Of a stretch of DNA of 64,000 nt, positions 43,383-55,858 are shown piece after piece. The stretch's first letter is position 1. The number at the start of each line of letters is the position of its first letter. The notes beneath the pieces were generated by a model, which saw only the letters and a list, made by a program, of their open reading frames with translations, was not told the origin of the DNA and did no database searches. This DNA comes from Strigamia acuminata (lineage: Eukaryota > Arthropoda > Chilopoda > Geophilomorpha > Linotaeniidae): positions 5,151,575 through 5,215,574 of the forward strand of contig OX442324.1 in NCBI GenBank assembly GCA_949358305.1, read 5' to 3'. The translations under genes were made by a program, and so were the position numbers.

Positions 43383-44479
43383 TTATATGGGTAGTTCAGG
43401 AATGCACGTGATTTCCGCAAAATCAGCGCTGACTACTTCGCCGGCTTGAGTGACGGGTACGACGGTGTAATTGTGCATAAGCAGCGGCACCACTTGTCCG
43501 TTTGTTCCCATGTTATTCTCGTCGACTTCATCGTCGCCGCCATCTTTCTTTATGATGACCATGTTGGAGACACTCAAACTTTTACTTATTTGCTGTTTCA
43601 TCAGTTTTCGTTTCTTATTGAAGCATTTGACCAGGTGCCTCGTCGCATTTGAAATACAGAAATTGCCGCTTCTGTTAATTGTCATTTTGACGGCGCAGTT
43701 GCAGTTTGAACACGAAACTGTAGCTATCAAACTGGCGCTAATTTCGTCTTGGTTGTTCGCGCTTACCGCCACTTCGTAATCGCTGCTGTCATCCAGCACG
43801 CGAATGTATTCCAACGGATGGCCAGCCTGCCACCGTTGGAAGGCTTTGCGCAATTTGTCTTGCGTTAAAGCGAGAACATCGCCGACGCAAGCTTGATCCG
43901 TTAAAATAACGGCTTCCGATTTCCTCACGCCTTTGATTTTGGGTTTTTTGATTGGTAATTCGAGCAATTGATCCACAGTTTCTGGAAATTCGTCGCCGGA
44001 TTTTCTTTTAGTGGTGGAACTGGAAGTTGTATCTTCCATGCAGCATATTGCGACGAATGATTCGAGTTTTATGCGGTGCCCCGGCAGGAGGATGAAGTTC
44101 TCTGGACAGTTGTTGCATTTCGAATACAATTTTTCTTTCTCCTTGTCCGAGAATAACTGTGAATTTTGTCTGTAGAAAGTCTCAAGACTGTCAAGGTTTT
44201 TGTGCAGCATTGCAACTGCAGATATGGTGTCATAGCCGGCACTGGTCAGAATGGTGAAAAGAATGTCGGATATATCGTTTTTTTCAGCTAAAATCTTTAG
44301 CCTATCTTGACCCAGGAGCTGAAATATTATCACAATTAATTAGAATTAATTTTTTTTTTAATGACAAAAAATATATTTTATTTAAAAAAAATTAAGTTCT
44401 TTTGTTATTTTTTTTTTTTATTTGTTCGTAAAATTTTCTTTATTTGTTCAATATTTACCTGTTCGGTTGAGTTTTCCAT
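43383..44479 (-). CDS. Unrecognised nuclear-looking protein with BED-like zinc finger (318 aa)
   Basis: Exons (complement): 44459-44479 (MENSTEQ) and 43383-44318, junction phase 0. I do not recognise the family. The first 60 residues after the junction look helical and SAM-like (LLGQDRLKILAEKNDISDIL). A basic KKPKIKGVRK patch suggests nuclear entry. Near residues 210-245 a CSNC pair is followed by RHLVKCF, giving C-x2-C...H-x3-C as in BED or related single fingers. A basic NKKRKLMKQQ run follows, then a DGGDDEVDENN acidic stretch. A 5' UTR exon may end at the donor near 44722. It may be a transcription factor or a domesticated transposase-derived protein; no catalytic triad is seen. Confidence 0.7.
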
Positions 44480-45793
44480 CGCAGAAATGTAGTTTATTTA
44501 TTATTTGTAATTATTTTTTGAATCCAGGCGATGAGTAGTTGATCTGTTAAAAGATTTAGAAAGTGTTAAACAAGATTCACAAGATTTATGAAAATAAAAC
44601 TAACAAGACGCTCACTAAGTTAAGAAAATTTATCATACATTACGGACAATTAAAATGATTGCAAATATTTTTTTCATGTTAAAGGGAAAATGGGATCGTT
44701 GAGAAATTGCTGAAGATTTACCTGATAAATCCCAATGGTCGTTTTCGCTAAAATTCAAGATGGCCGGCTAAACACAGAACAAATCTCTTGCGATGTTGTT
44801 GGATTGTTTGAGTTGTTCTTTAGATTGTAAAGATATACACATTTTTTTTTTGTTTGCTCGTGGTTGTAAGACATGCTGATTATTTGAAATATTATTTCCG
44901 ACTGATAATTATTTTTTTTTTTAAATTAAATGTTGTGAAATAAAATAAAGATATGGCAAAACACTCGCCAAAAAGTACATAATGCATCAAAGTTACTCGA
45001 ACTTTTATTTTCTTTTGATTTTTTTCGAAAGTCAAAAACCCAATCTTTTTAATTTTTATTTTTTAAATTTTTTTTTTTTGAAAAAAATATGAAAAACTCG
45101 TTCGCACGAAAACAACAACAACGTTTGTCAATTTCAATAGATATGTTTCCAACCAATGCAGAAGCAAGTTACTACAGAGTAGGAAAAGAGAGATGGACCA
45201 ATGAGAGAACTTGTTTAAATCTACAATTGGAGGGTTGATAATTTCGCGCCATTTTGATTTAAACCTTGTGTTTACATGGAAGAAAGAAACATTAAGTGTG
45301 ATTATATTAGGCCTAAGTCTTAGAACACTGCAAAATTAAGAGTCCCGTGTACAATCGAAATACGCAACCCGCAAAATAGCAATCTGTAAGAGCACACAAA
45401 CAAGCAGGAAAATTGGGTGACAAGTGAAGCGGCCCGAAGAAAGAATCAACGGTTGGCAATAGCTAAGCCTAATCTCCACGAAACGATCAGTTGAAAACAG
45501 GTACACAACTCGGCTCAAATTGTCATCCAATCTGTTTTTAACGACTAAAACGTTACGGATTAACTTCGAAAACACTAGGCGAAACACCTACCGATCCTAT
45601 CACTACTTTTTCAATGTGTTTTTGTTGACGTGTGCTTTTCGAAGTGCGAACAAAATTTTGACAGTTTTCATGTAACGGTTTATTAATAGCATTGTGGTGA
45701 CACTTGTGCCCATTGTTTTGCTCAATGGCGATTTCATTACACTTTTATTTATCGCTAGGTTATGTGAAAAAAATAACAATAATAATTAACATA
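44480..45793. other. Divergent promoter region of BED-like gene and PDS5
   Basis: Noncoding. A probable 5' UTR exon for the minus-strand gene ends at 44722 (ATCAG|gtaaat on that strand). AAGATGGCCGGC lies at about 44758. The minus-strand open frame 45336-45587 has no motif and is not credited. Confidence 0.45.
45242..45250 (+). promoter_or_regulatory. E2F-type site upstream of PDS5
   Basis: TTTCGCGCC matches E2F TTTSSCGC and is followed by ATTTTG. It lies about 550 bp before the PDS5 ATG, so a 5' UTR exon would be needed to put it at a promoter. Function is inference. Confidence 0.3.
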
Positions 45794-48700
45794 ATGCCGC
45801 CGAAAATTCAGCAACCACAGAAAATTGTATATCCGTTAGGAGTTAAGGACATTTCCGACGATTTGGGAGTAGATGAACTGGTTAGAAGACTTAAGGTAAT
45901 ATATTTTGAATTCCGGTGTTTGAAAGTTTAAAATGTGTAATTTAATTTTTTTTATTGTTCGTTTTAGACGTGTGCTCAGTCATTCCAAAGCATGAACCAG
46001 GATGATGACAACAAAAATTATGTCATACTTGCAATTCATTTGGCACAAGAAGCATTTTTGGAACATAGCAGCAAAGATGTTAGACTTTTAATTGCTTGCT
46101 GCATTGCCGATGTGTTTAGGGTTTACGCACCTGATGCACCATATAAAGATCCCGAACATCTCAAAGCGATTTTCATATTTCTTATTCATCAATTACGGGG
46201 TCTTGAAGACCCTAAAGATCCTGCATTTAAACGTTATTTTTATTTACTCGAGGTAATCCATAGATTGATTAATTCACACAACACGTTATAAAATTTGAGT
46301 TTTGTGATATACATTTTTTTTTCTTTTTTCTTTTTCTTTTTTTAGAATTTAGCTTGGGTGAAGTCGTTTAACATTTGTATTGAATTAGAAGATAATCAAG
46401 AAATTTTTTGCCAATTATTTAAACTGTTGTTTAAAATCGTCAAGTATGCATTATTAATATTTTTTATTTATTGATTGATTGTTCCATAACCTTTGGAGGA
46501 GGATTTGAAGTAATAAAAGCGTCCCCGATGTATAATGCGTGGGCTTATATTGTGGGGGTGCTTTTATTTCTTTTATCACGTTGCGTTCATGTTAAATAAC
46601 GTAAATATGACGATATATATTCCTCATAAATTCGTTATAACTGATGTAAATGCAACGTTGTTTTATCCAACTCGCGTTAATTACATTATTTTTAACTTTC
46701 AGCAATAAAAAAAAAAAAAAAGTCGTAAATAATGACGAATCCAGTCATATTTACTACTAATTCAATGAATAAGTTAATTGTTTATTGTTTAATAAAGATT
46801 CTTTTTTTTAATCAGAACAATTTTTCGTTTAAAACAATGTAAGCAAGCACTCTGAGAACATCATTATACTTAAACGTGCTTGTAATTCGAGAAATACGGT
46901 GTATAATTTAATAATTGTTTTCGTTTATTTAAAGCGATGACCATTCAACCAAAGTCAAGAATTTCATGTTGGACATGATGTGTCCTTTGATTAGTGAAGC
47001 CGATTCGGTGTCACAAGAACTACTCGACGTGATTTTGTCAAACATAATCGAACCAAGAAAGACTCAGAACAAAAACGCGTACAATTTGGCCAAAGATTTG
47101 TTGAAAAGGACAGCACCCACTATTGAACCTTACATTCAAGCTGTAATTTCATATCACACATTCTATATTATCTGTGTAATATATTTAAACATAAATTATT
47201 CTCTTTAGTTTTTTAATAATTCACTCATATTGGGTAAAGCACCCGATACTGACATTGGCAACCATTTGTACGATCTCATCTACGAACTCAACTCCATATC
47301 GCCTAGTGTTCTCCTCGCTGTTTTACCGCAACTGGAGTTCAAACTTAAAGTATGTTTTACTAATTTTTACGTGCTAAATGAATTTTTAGTTTATTATTTA
47401 TTTATTTATTTATTTATTTTTATTAGAGCAATGATGAAAAGGAAAGATTGGACGTAACGCGGTTACTCGCGCGAATGTTTTCTGACAAAGATTCCGAACT
47501 CGCTGTCCAACACCAGTCGCTGTGGAATTGCTTTTTAGGAAGGTTTAATGATATCAGTGTCGCAGTTCGGACGCGATGCGTACAATATTCCATGCATTTT
47601 TTGCTCAACCATCCCGAACTAACCAAGGATATTACTGGTAATGCGTTTGAGATTGGTCGAATAAGTTTGTTTGTTGAATTATTTTTTTATGTATTTGCAG
47701 AACAATTAAAATTGCGTCAACACGACCCTGAGGAAACAGTGCGATATGAAGTGGTAATGGCAATAGTGAGTGCTGCAAAGAAGGATTTTTCCAGAGTTAG
47801 TGAAGAATTGCTGACATTTGTTAAAGAGCGAACTTTAGACAAAAAAGTATTATTTAATTTTCATAAGTAACTTATTTGCAGATTTTAATTTCAAACTTTC
47901 TATCTTCTTTAGTTTAAAATTCGGAAAGAAGCGTTGCTGGGTTTATCAGTAATTTATAAGCAATGTATGACTGCTGAAGGTTTAGACAAACAAACATTAG
48001 ATTGTGTTTCTTGGATTAAAAATAAAGTGCTTCATGTTTACTATCAAACTGCACTCGATGACAGGTTGGGAGTATTCAGTAATGTGTTTATTCATTTGTT
48101 TTTAAATTTTTTTGTTCTTTTTTTAAATTCAGATTACTCGTTGAACGAATTCTGCACACATGTTTAGTTCCATATCAATTGGACACTGAAGAAAGGATGA
48201 AAAAATTGTTTCAATTGTATTCAACTGTTGATGACCATGCAGTGAAAGCGTTTAATGAGCTTTTGAAATGTCAAAATATGTAAAATTTAAAAAAAAAAAA
48301 AATTTTTTTATATAATTAATTATTGTTAATACTGTTATTTAGTGTCCGAAGTCATGTGCGTTCTCTTTTGGAACTTATTGGCGATGAAAGCAATGAAGAA
48401 AAAGAGAAAAATATGACACAAAAGATTGCTGTTTTAGCAAGTAGGTTGCAGGATTTTTTGGCGATTAGTTTGGTTCAAGTATTAATATGTAAATGTGTTT
48501 ATTATTTTAACAGAGTCTTTACCTGAACCAGTTAAAACACAGGAATTCATAAAGAAATTTGTAACAACATTGCAAATGGACAAACGACTTAGGTCTCAAA
48601 TGGAAGTGATTATGAAGCATGACTGTTCGTGTAAAGAAGCTGAGGAGAGTGTTGTACGTTTTTATTGATAATATAAACCGGAAAGGATCAATCGAGTTAT

Positions 48701-51700
48701 CTGACACGTTTTTGCTTTTCTTTGCAGCGAGAGATTTTGAAAAAACTTGGAAATCCAGTGATGACTAATGTGTTTTATATGACTGTGAAGAAAATGTTGG
48801 AGCGTGTCGCTCCTGTTATGATTGACCGTGCAGCAATTGAAGTGTTGATCGATTTGGTGTCTAAAATGCTGAATTATGAAACGGAAGACGGCTTGGAAAC
48901 TTGCAAACCTGAACGCGGATTAAAATTACTTTATGTAAATAATGATTTAAAAATTGTCTTGAGAACTTAATATTTATTTCTTTCTTTTTTCGATTTCTGC
49001 TAGACGTTATCCTGGGTGTTTCCAGGCGCTTTTCAATGCAGTGACATCTACTCAAGATTTGTTAACTTTTTACAAATGAAATATGAATTGGCCGGTAAGT
49101 ATTCGTCACATTTGAGTTTGCGACTCATTTTTCTCATAATTTTTTTTCTCCAAATGAAAATTTCAGCTGAAATGACACTGCAAATTTTTGCCAACATCGG
49201 TTCTAAACTAGAATCCGAAGAATCCGAAATCGCTCTCATGCTCGTTCCTATGTTAAAAGAATTTGCATGCACAGGGTCCATGAAGCAGGCAAAATATGCC
49301 GTGCGATGTTTGGTGACAATCTGCAGAGATCGTGTAATGATATTTGAACACAGCCTTGAGGTAAGTCGATTTAACTTTGAATTGTTTTGAGATTTGATTT
49401 GATTTTTTCATCTCAGGAACTGAAAAAGTACCTGTCGTTGGAGTCTCCACATTTTTGCACCGCGCTTGTATCTGTTGGCCACATCGCATATCACTGCCCC
49501 GATTTATTTAGCACCCAAATAAAGAATATAGTGTCGAAAGTCGTCGTGAAAGAATTACTTATGCAAGACAGGGTTTGTTTTTAATTAATTAATTAATTAT
49601 TACGTGCTTGTGTATTTCTTATTGGAATATTTTCGTTGCAGGATATTCAACAATCGGACGCAGACGGTTGGTGTCCAGAAGACGACTTGTCGGATGAAAC
49701 AAAAGCAAAAGTAATTTGTTTCTAAGTGTGTTTTCAATCGAGGGTTTTAAAAAATGAAAAATGAAAAATTTTAGATCGAGGGCATGAAGTTGATGGTTCG
49801 ATGGCTCTTGGGACTGAAGATATCTACGAGTTCAATTAATTCGTCCCTGAAGTTATTGACAACGGTTATCATGCACGATGGAGATTTGATGGAGAAAGGA
49901 AAAATCACGACTGCAGAAAAGGCTTGGCTCCGATACATGGCTGGCTGTTGCATCCTGAAGTTGTGTCAGGAGCCGACATATGCTGATAGTCTCACCTCGG
50001 AGCAGTTTAACACTGTTGCACAGCTTCTAAATGTATTTTTTTTTTCTTGAAACAATTTAGTGTGCCATGTTTTCATTTGCTCATTTCTTCGTGCTAGGAT
50101 GAATGTAAAGACGTTCGAGACAGATTTTCCCAGAAATTACACAAAGGATTAATCGGTTTGAAACTTCCACTTGACTTTATGGCGATTTTTGCACTAGCGG
50201 GCAACGAATCGACAAAGGAATTAAAAACTCAGTTAACTCTCAACCTGCAAGCAAACGTTAACAAGAGACGAGATTATTTGAAACAACATACACTTACAAA
50301 CGGTGAAAACGAAAATGATTTTAAAAGTTTTTAATTTTTTAATTTATAATTTTTTTTTTTTATCTTTTTAGATAAAATGTTTCAGTTCTTACCCGATTAC
50401 GTATTGCCCTACGCCATACATTTATTAGCGCACGATCCAGAATACAAGAAATATGATAATGTGAAACATTTGCAGTCTATTAAAGAGTATAGAATATTTT
50501 GTAATTATTTGTTGAATTTGTTTTTTGATATGAGTAAATATGTATTTTCAGGTGCCTTTGGTTCTTAATGGAGCCACTAATGACTAATAACGAGAATTAC
50601 AGCTTTGGATTTTTTAAGAAGTTGTTGGAGAACATAAAGCAGACGAAAGATGCGCAGAGTCCAGCCGATGATATGCAAAATATGGTAAAATGCGGAATAA
50701 ATAACAGTTTCTGGCGCAACAAATCATTGATTTTTTTTTTATTTGATTCCGAATTCTAGAAATTGTACGCAGTTTGTGATCTAGCTCTAAGCATCGTGTT
50801 GTCGAAGACGACAAATTTCGTGTTGGTCGAGCATCCCGTCGAACCAAAGTTGCCATCAAAATTGTTTACAGAAGTTGACAGAGTACGCACACAAATTTGT
50901 GTTTGTGAAGGACAATTTAATTAATCTCGGTCTAATTCCTTTTGCAGACCCACACGAACACTAAAACATACTTACCGCCCGAATTAACAGTTAACCCGCC
51001 AAAGGTTTTTTTTTTTTTTTTTCTAAAAACAAAAATTACCAATATTTTACCGTTTTAAAGCCACCCACGGTTAAATTTTTTCTTTATACAAGTTCTTACA
51101 ATTACTACGGCGATTGTAATAGCTTTTACCAAAGAAAAAAACTGACATTGCGCGAACTACGTCACTATAAAATGACATTACGTTCGCGTTATTTGTTGAA
51201 ACATCCTATGCACGCAATAAAAATGTGTGTAGCATGTTGCAACAAATTTGTTGTAGTATTTTAACGGGTAACAAGCGGTATTAGTAAAGGGAAACTTGAT
51301 TAATAATTGTTTATTAACAGCAATCGGCATTGGGGGCTCGACGGGGACGTCCACGTTTGACGAGGGATTCGGACACTGGTCGATTACGGAGAACGGCCAC
51401 CAATGGGAATGCGGAAGAGGTGGTGGCGGCAACACCTCCGGCCGCTGCTATAGATTTGAATGTTGAGGAGGACGAAACCGCACCTAGGCCGTCCAAAAAA
51501 ATCAAGTTAGACGATTCCGAAAAGATTGCGGCGCCTGAAGACAACAACGAAAGTAAAGATGAAGAGCCTGAACTCGACTCGGACATGGCCACTGGAGTCG
51601 AGCAGGAGGCCGAGGCTGAGGCTGAGGTTGAGGCTGAGGCTGAAGCTTTGACCGAGGCACCGATTGCACAGCTAACTGATTCGGAGATTCCCATGGAAGT

Positions 51701-53948
51701 CGATGCAAGCGAGTTGAATACAGAAGAAATTGCAGAGAAGACGCCGGCCCAAGAGGAGCCCTTGACCACAGAAACAGACTTGCAAGAAGAGGAGAAGGAG
51801 AAAGAGGAGAAGGAAAATGACGAGCAAAAGTAAGATCACATTTTAATTGGACTTAACGTGACATGAATTACGTTGGGAGTTAATTAGGAGAAAAGCGGGT
51901 TTAAAGGGCCAAATGGAATTTGTACGATTGGGATATTTGTTCGATTGAATCCGTTTACCTCTCAAACGTAACCCTTGCCTTCCAAATGTTACACCTAGAA
52001 TGGAATTGTATTGTTTTGATCAGGTATCTTTTGTAGAGTTTTTCTTTTTTCTTTTTTTTTTTTTAACCAGAAGAAAAATTTAGATGGTGTATTTATGACG
52101 TTTTTTGTACCGAGTAACGGAGAGATGAGATATATAAATAAATATATATATATATATATATACGTACATATATATACATATACATATATACACATATACA
52201 TATACGTATATAAAATTAAGTATATATATATGTATATATGGAAAAAAAAGAAATAATTTGTTGTTCTCTCTTGTATTAAATATTTTATCCATGTTTGGCA
52301 CATGTTTGGATCTGATAACTTGACACAAATACATGATTATAAAGGGCTGTCCTGTCCTGTTGAATTAGGCTGCTTAAAAATAAATGCAGCGCCATATGCA
52401 GTGTGTTGTCGGTATAATGCGGGCGCTAGCTGCAAGCTAGTGTCTGCGTAATTTCAGATATACGTGTTTGGTTTGTTTCAATGCATCGTTTCGGTACGCT
52501 TGGGTTAAATGAAAATAAAAGTCTTGCTTTTATCTAGTGATGGTAACCATGGCGCTATAGTTTGTTTAGATGAGATTAAACACATTAAACAACACCCAAA
52601 TAACACGAGAGTTAAAAGGCAAAAAAAAAATCGGTAATTTGACACAAGGTAACAGAATTTCCAGGAGTTGAGAGACACCTCGAATTTGGTATGTGAAATG
52701 TTTGAATGGGGCTTGGGAATAAAGATTGATGGATTGCAAGCCGAAAACATTTGTGGAGTTTGGAAAGCTGCTGGTAAAAGAAAAGAAAAATTGAAAATGA
52801 GAGGACTGATGGTGTAGAGCCGAATTTAAAATGTGTTGTTGCAGTAATCAAAGGCCAAGGCAGTCGACAAATCGCAAGGACGACGACTTCAAAGACAAAG
52901 GTGGAGGAAGTGGAAGCGGGGGAGGAAATCAACAACAGAGAACGGAAAGTGAAAACGAAAAATCAAATTTGGATGAAAGTAAAGGAAGTAGCAAGGAAAC
53001 GACAAAAAGTTCATCCGAAAGTCCGAAAACAACTAAGGAAGATGGAAATTTGAAACAGCGAGGACGGATCGGCACTCGCGGATCGACGCAGACCATCAGC
53101 AAGCGATTGAGATCGTCTTCAAGTGCCGATAATAAAAGCCCAGCTAAAACGATGACAAAAAAGTAACGTGGAGGGAAAATATTCGCAAATTGGAAATGAT
53201 TTTCATGTTTTTCACTCTTTTTTTTTTATTCAGGCGCAAATCTCTGACACCGAATAAAACTACGACCAAGTCTTCACCGCCACCACCAGCACCACAGAAA
53301 AATGCGAGTAAATCACCACCAGCACCACAGAAAAATGCGAGTAAATCACCACCAACACCACAAAAAAATGTTACGAAGTCGCCTCCATCGCCGCAAAAGA
53401 GCATGATGAGCAAGAAACCGCTCAGGTATTAATTAATTCTCCGTATTTGTTAAAAAATAGTTGTTTGTTGTTGTTTTTATCTTTCTAAATGTGTTTACTT
53501 TAGGAGTAGTCCTGCAGAGAGTCCTCAGAAGGGGAAAAAATTAAGAGGAAAATATGCTGAACAAATACAAAAGAAATTGTAAATGTTTTTTTATTTATTT
53601 CTGTTTGAATTTCAAATGGATTTCACGTATGTTTTGTTGTTCGGTACAGGCGTAAAGCGGCAGCGGTTTCAAACGGTGTTGTCCACAGAGAATTAAGCAG
53701 CGGCGATGACAGTTCACCTCGAAAAAGTAGTCTTGACGATTCTCCACGAAAAAGCAGCCGAATTCAAGCGAAGTTTACTGAATCAATTATTCGGGTTACG
53801 AAAAAGTCTAAACCGGAAGTTGTAAAGGTTTGTCGAGAAGAGAGAGATATTTGTGAATGTGTGTTAATAATTTTTTTTCTTTTTAAATTAGGTGAAGCCG
53901 ATGCAAAAACAAGCTGCAAAAGCGATGCAAAAGCGTAAACGACGGTAA
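45794..53948 (+). CDS. PDS5: Sister chromatid cohesion protein PDS5
   Basis: HEAT-repeat cohesin regulator that binds RAD21/SCC1, WAPL and sororin. There are 28 coding exons, ends: 45895, 46252, 46443, 47142, 47349, 47637, 47846, 48064, 48279, 48440, 48653, 48934, 49094, 49360, 49572, 49710, 50032, 50302, 50486, 50684, 50882, 51004, 51829, 53162, 53425, 53578, 53827, 53948. Every phase agrees, giving 1,554 aa. Recognised runs: [79 protein letters not shown]-type [26 protein letters not shown]. The C-terminal tail is disordered, with an AT-hook-like ARRGRPRL at about 1117, an [14 protein letters not shown] acidic run, three to four [11 protein letters not shown] repeats and an RKRR-type end. 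ATG 45794 gives the usual [10 protein letters not shown] start. Confidence 0.94.
52135..52235. repeat. (TA)n-rich microsatellite in PDS5 intron 23
   Basis: About 100 bp of TATATA interrupted by TACATA and CGTATA variants, within the 1-kb intron after exon 23. It is a simple repeat and nothing coding is present. Confidence 0.85.
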
Positions 53949-55858
53949 ACTGTAATATTATTTCCATTAATTTTTCATAATTTGCTATTTCCTGAGATCT
54001 GACATTGTTCGCTGGTTTTAAACGTTTTGTACGGTACTTTTTCTGTTTATTATGTTTAATTATAATTCATCATTTTTAATTATTTCAGGAAATCATTTAC
54101 TTTTAAGTTGTAGAATTTCTTTAGTATTATTCTTTTTTTTAATTATTGTTATATCTTTAGTTGTGTTGGTATTAATCGTGAGACGATACGATTTTAGTTG
54201 ATTAGTTGATAATGTTTCGCTACGAATAATTTGAAATAATTTGAAATTTTAATTAGGATATTTTTATTTGACGAATTAAAGAACGAAATAATGATTTTTA
54301 ATTTTTAATTTTTACTGGGGTTTATAAATTGTAACAAACTTGCTTTTTAAAATGTACTAAAGAAGAAAAATTTAATTCAAATTCAAATTGTTAGTGTGCA
54401 TATTATTTTGAAATCATTTATGTAATCATAATTATACGTTTGTAATTTTTTTTTTGTTGGAAAAAGAAACGATTTGCTTTTTTTTCTGTATTTATTTTAT
54501 TGTAACTTTTTACCATTTTGCAAATTTCAATTTTGCCCATCCTAAGGCACAATTTATTTTTACTTATCTATACACAAAAATTGTATAATTACGCTTTTAC
54601 ACGAATTTTCCTTTTTTAACTTTCCATTTACCTCGGCTGTTAACGATTAATCAAATGTGTATGTTAATTTTTTTTCCCATTTAGTTAATGCTAAATGAAT
54701 ATATACAAATTCTTAATCGTTTTCTACATTATGCATTTTTTTCTGGTTTTCTTTTTTTACAAATGCGTAAAAAATAATATAGAACTTTATAGGTAATGGA
54801 AGTCTGAGATTAGAAGATAAGTTACGTTTAAAGGAAAGGAGGGCAAATAGCGAACAGTAAGATGGATTTCAATGTTTTGGTTAAAAAAAGCTAATTCCAA
54901 AGGTTTAGGAATTAGTGGTGCATTTTCAATTGGTCATTTAGGAGTGCAAACCGCTTCTTTGACGTGCAAAACAAGCGATTTACATGTGTAAATGGGTTAT
55001 AGTTAATGCGCCTGCTACCGAGTATTTCAATACTCGAAGGATAAATTTTTGTTTTCCGATCAATTGTGTTTAAACATTGGTAAATGAAAAAAAAAAACAT
55101 CTACGGAAGTAAATTTCTACAAGGAATTAATATATTTTAACCAAAACAAATTTGTGAATGGTACATAAAAACTCAACGATCACAATGTGAACAAACTGAA
55201 AATACAAATATAATTTGGCGTTTTAGATAATTTGCGACGCCGTAAATAAGAATACATTTTTCTTTTTTTTTCCTTTTTGGAGATACGTATTTAAAAATTA
55301 ATTCCCAATTCTTTACAATTTTATAGAATTGTTTTTGCTTGTTTGTTTTTTCCACACATTTTTTTTTAATACAAAATCTTTTTCTATAAAACTAATTTAA
55401 TTACAGCTTTTTTTTCCTTTTTTTTTAAATAAAGAACATTCAATTCGATTTTGAAAAATAAAATAAAAACAGGGATTGGGAATTTGTGATAAAATCTGAA
55501 AAATTTGTACAACTGGAGTCATCATTCCCGAAAATCATTTTGTCCATTACTAAAGTTGATATTTACATGAAAGAAAAGGGAATTAAGGGCAGGTCAAGCT
55601 TGGTGTGGTAAGTCTAAAACGTCATTAATTTTTTATTATATTTTTTTTTTGTTGGCAGCGACAATAAAATTTTTTTTTTTAAATTAACCGGTCAACCACC
55701 AGAAACAAAAATATTACACAAGAAAAACAGCTGCGGCAAGATTGTTCTTGTATTTTTTTTTGTTGTCTGCTAAAAACAATGTAGGTGCTGTTTATTGAAC
55801 AAAATAATTTTTTCTTTTCCCTTTTTAACTTTTTTCTTTTATATCCTAAAATTTTGCT
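53949..55858. other. Convergent interval between PDS5 and UBE2K
   Basis: AT-rich 3' UTR and intergenic sequence with many homopolymer T runs. No open frame with recognisable motifs and no RNA gene was seen. Confidence 0.55.

Noticed and set aside
51330-51833. A separate acidic protein gene (Glu/Ala-rich)
   Set aside because: It is exon 23 of PDS5: the frame joins upstream at a CAG acceptor and its TAA lies inside the next donor.
52831-53166. A separate Ser/Lys-rich small gene
   Set aside because: It is PDS5 exon 24, bounded by gcag and a GTAACG donor, with phases fitting both neighbours.
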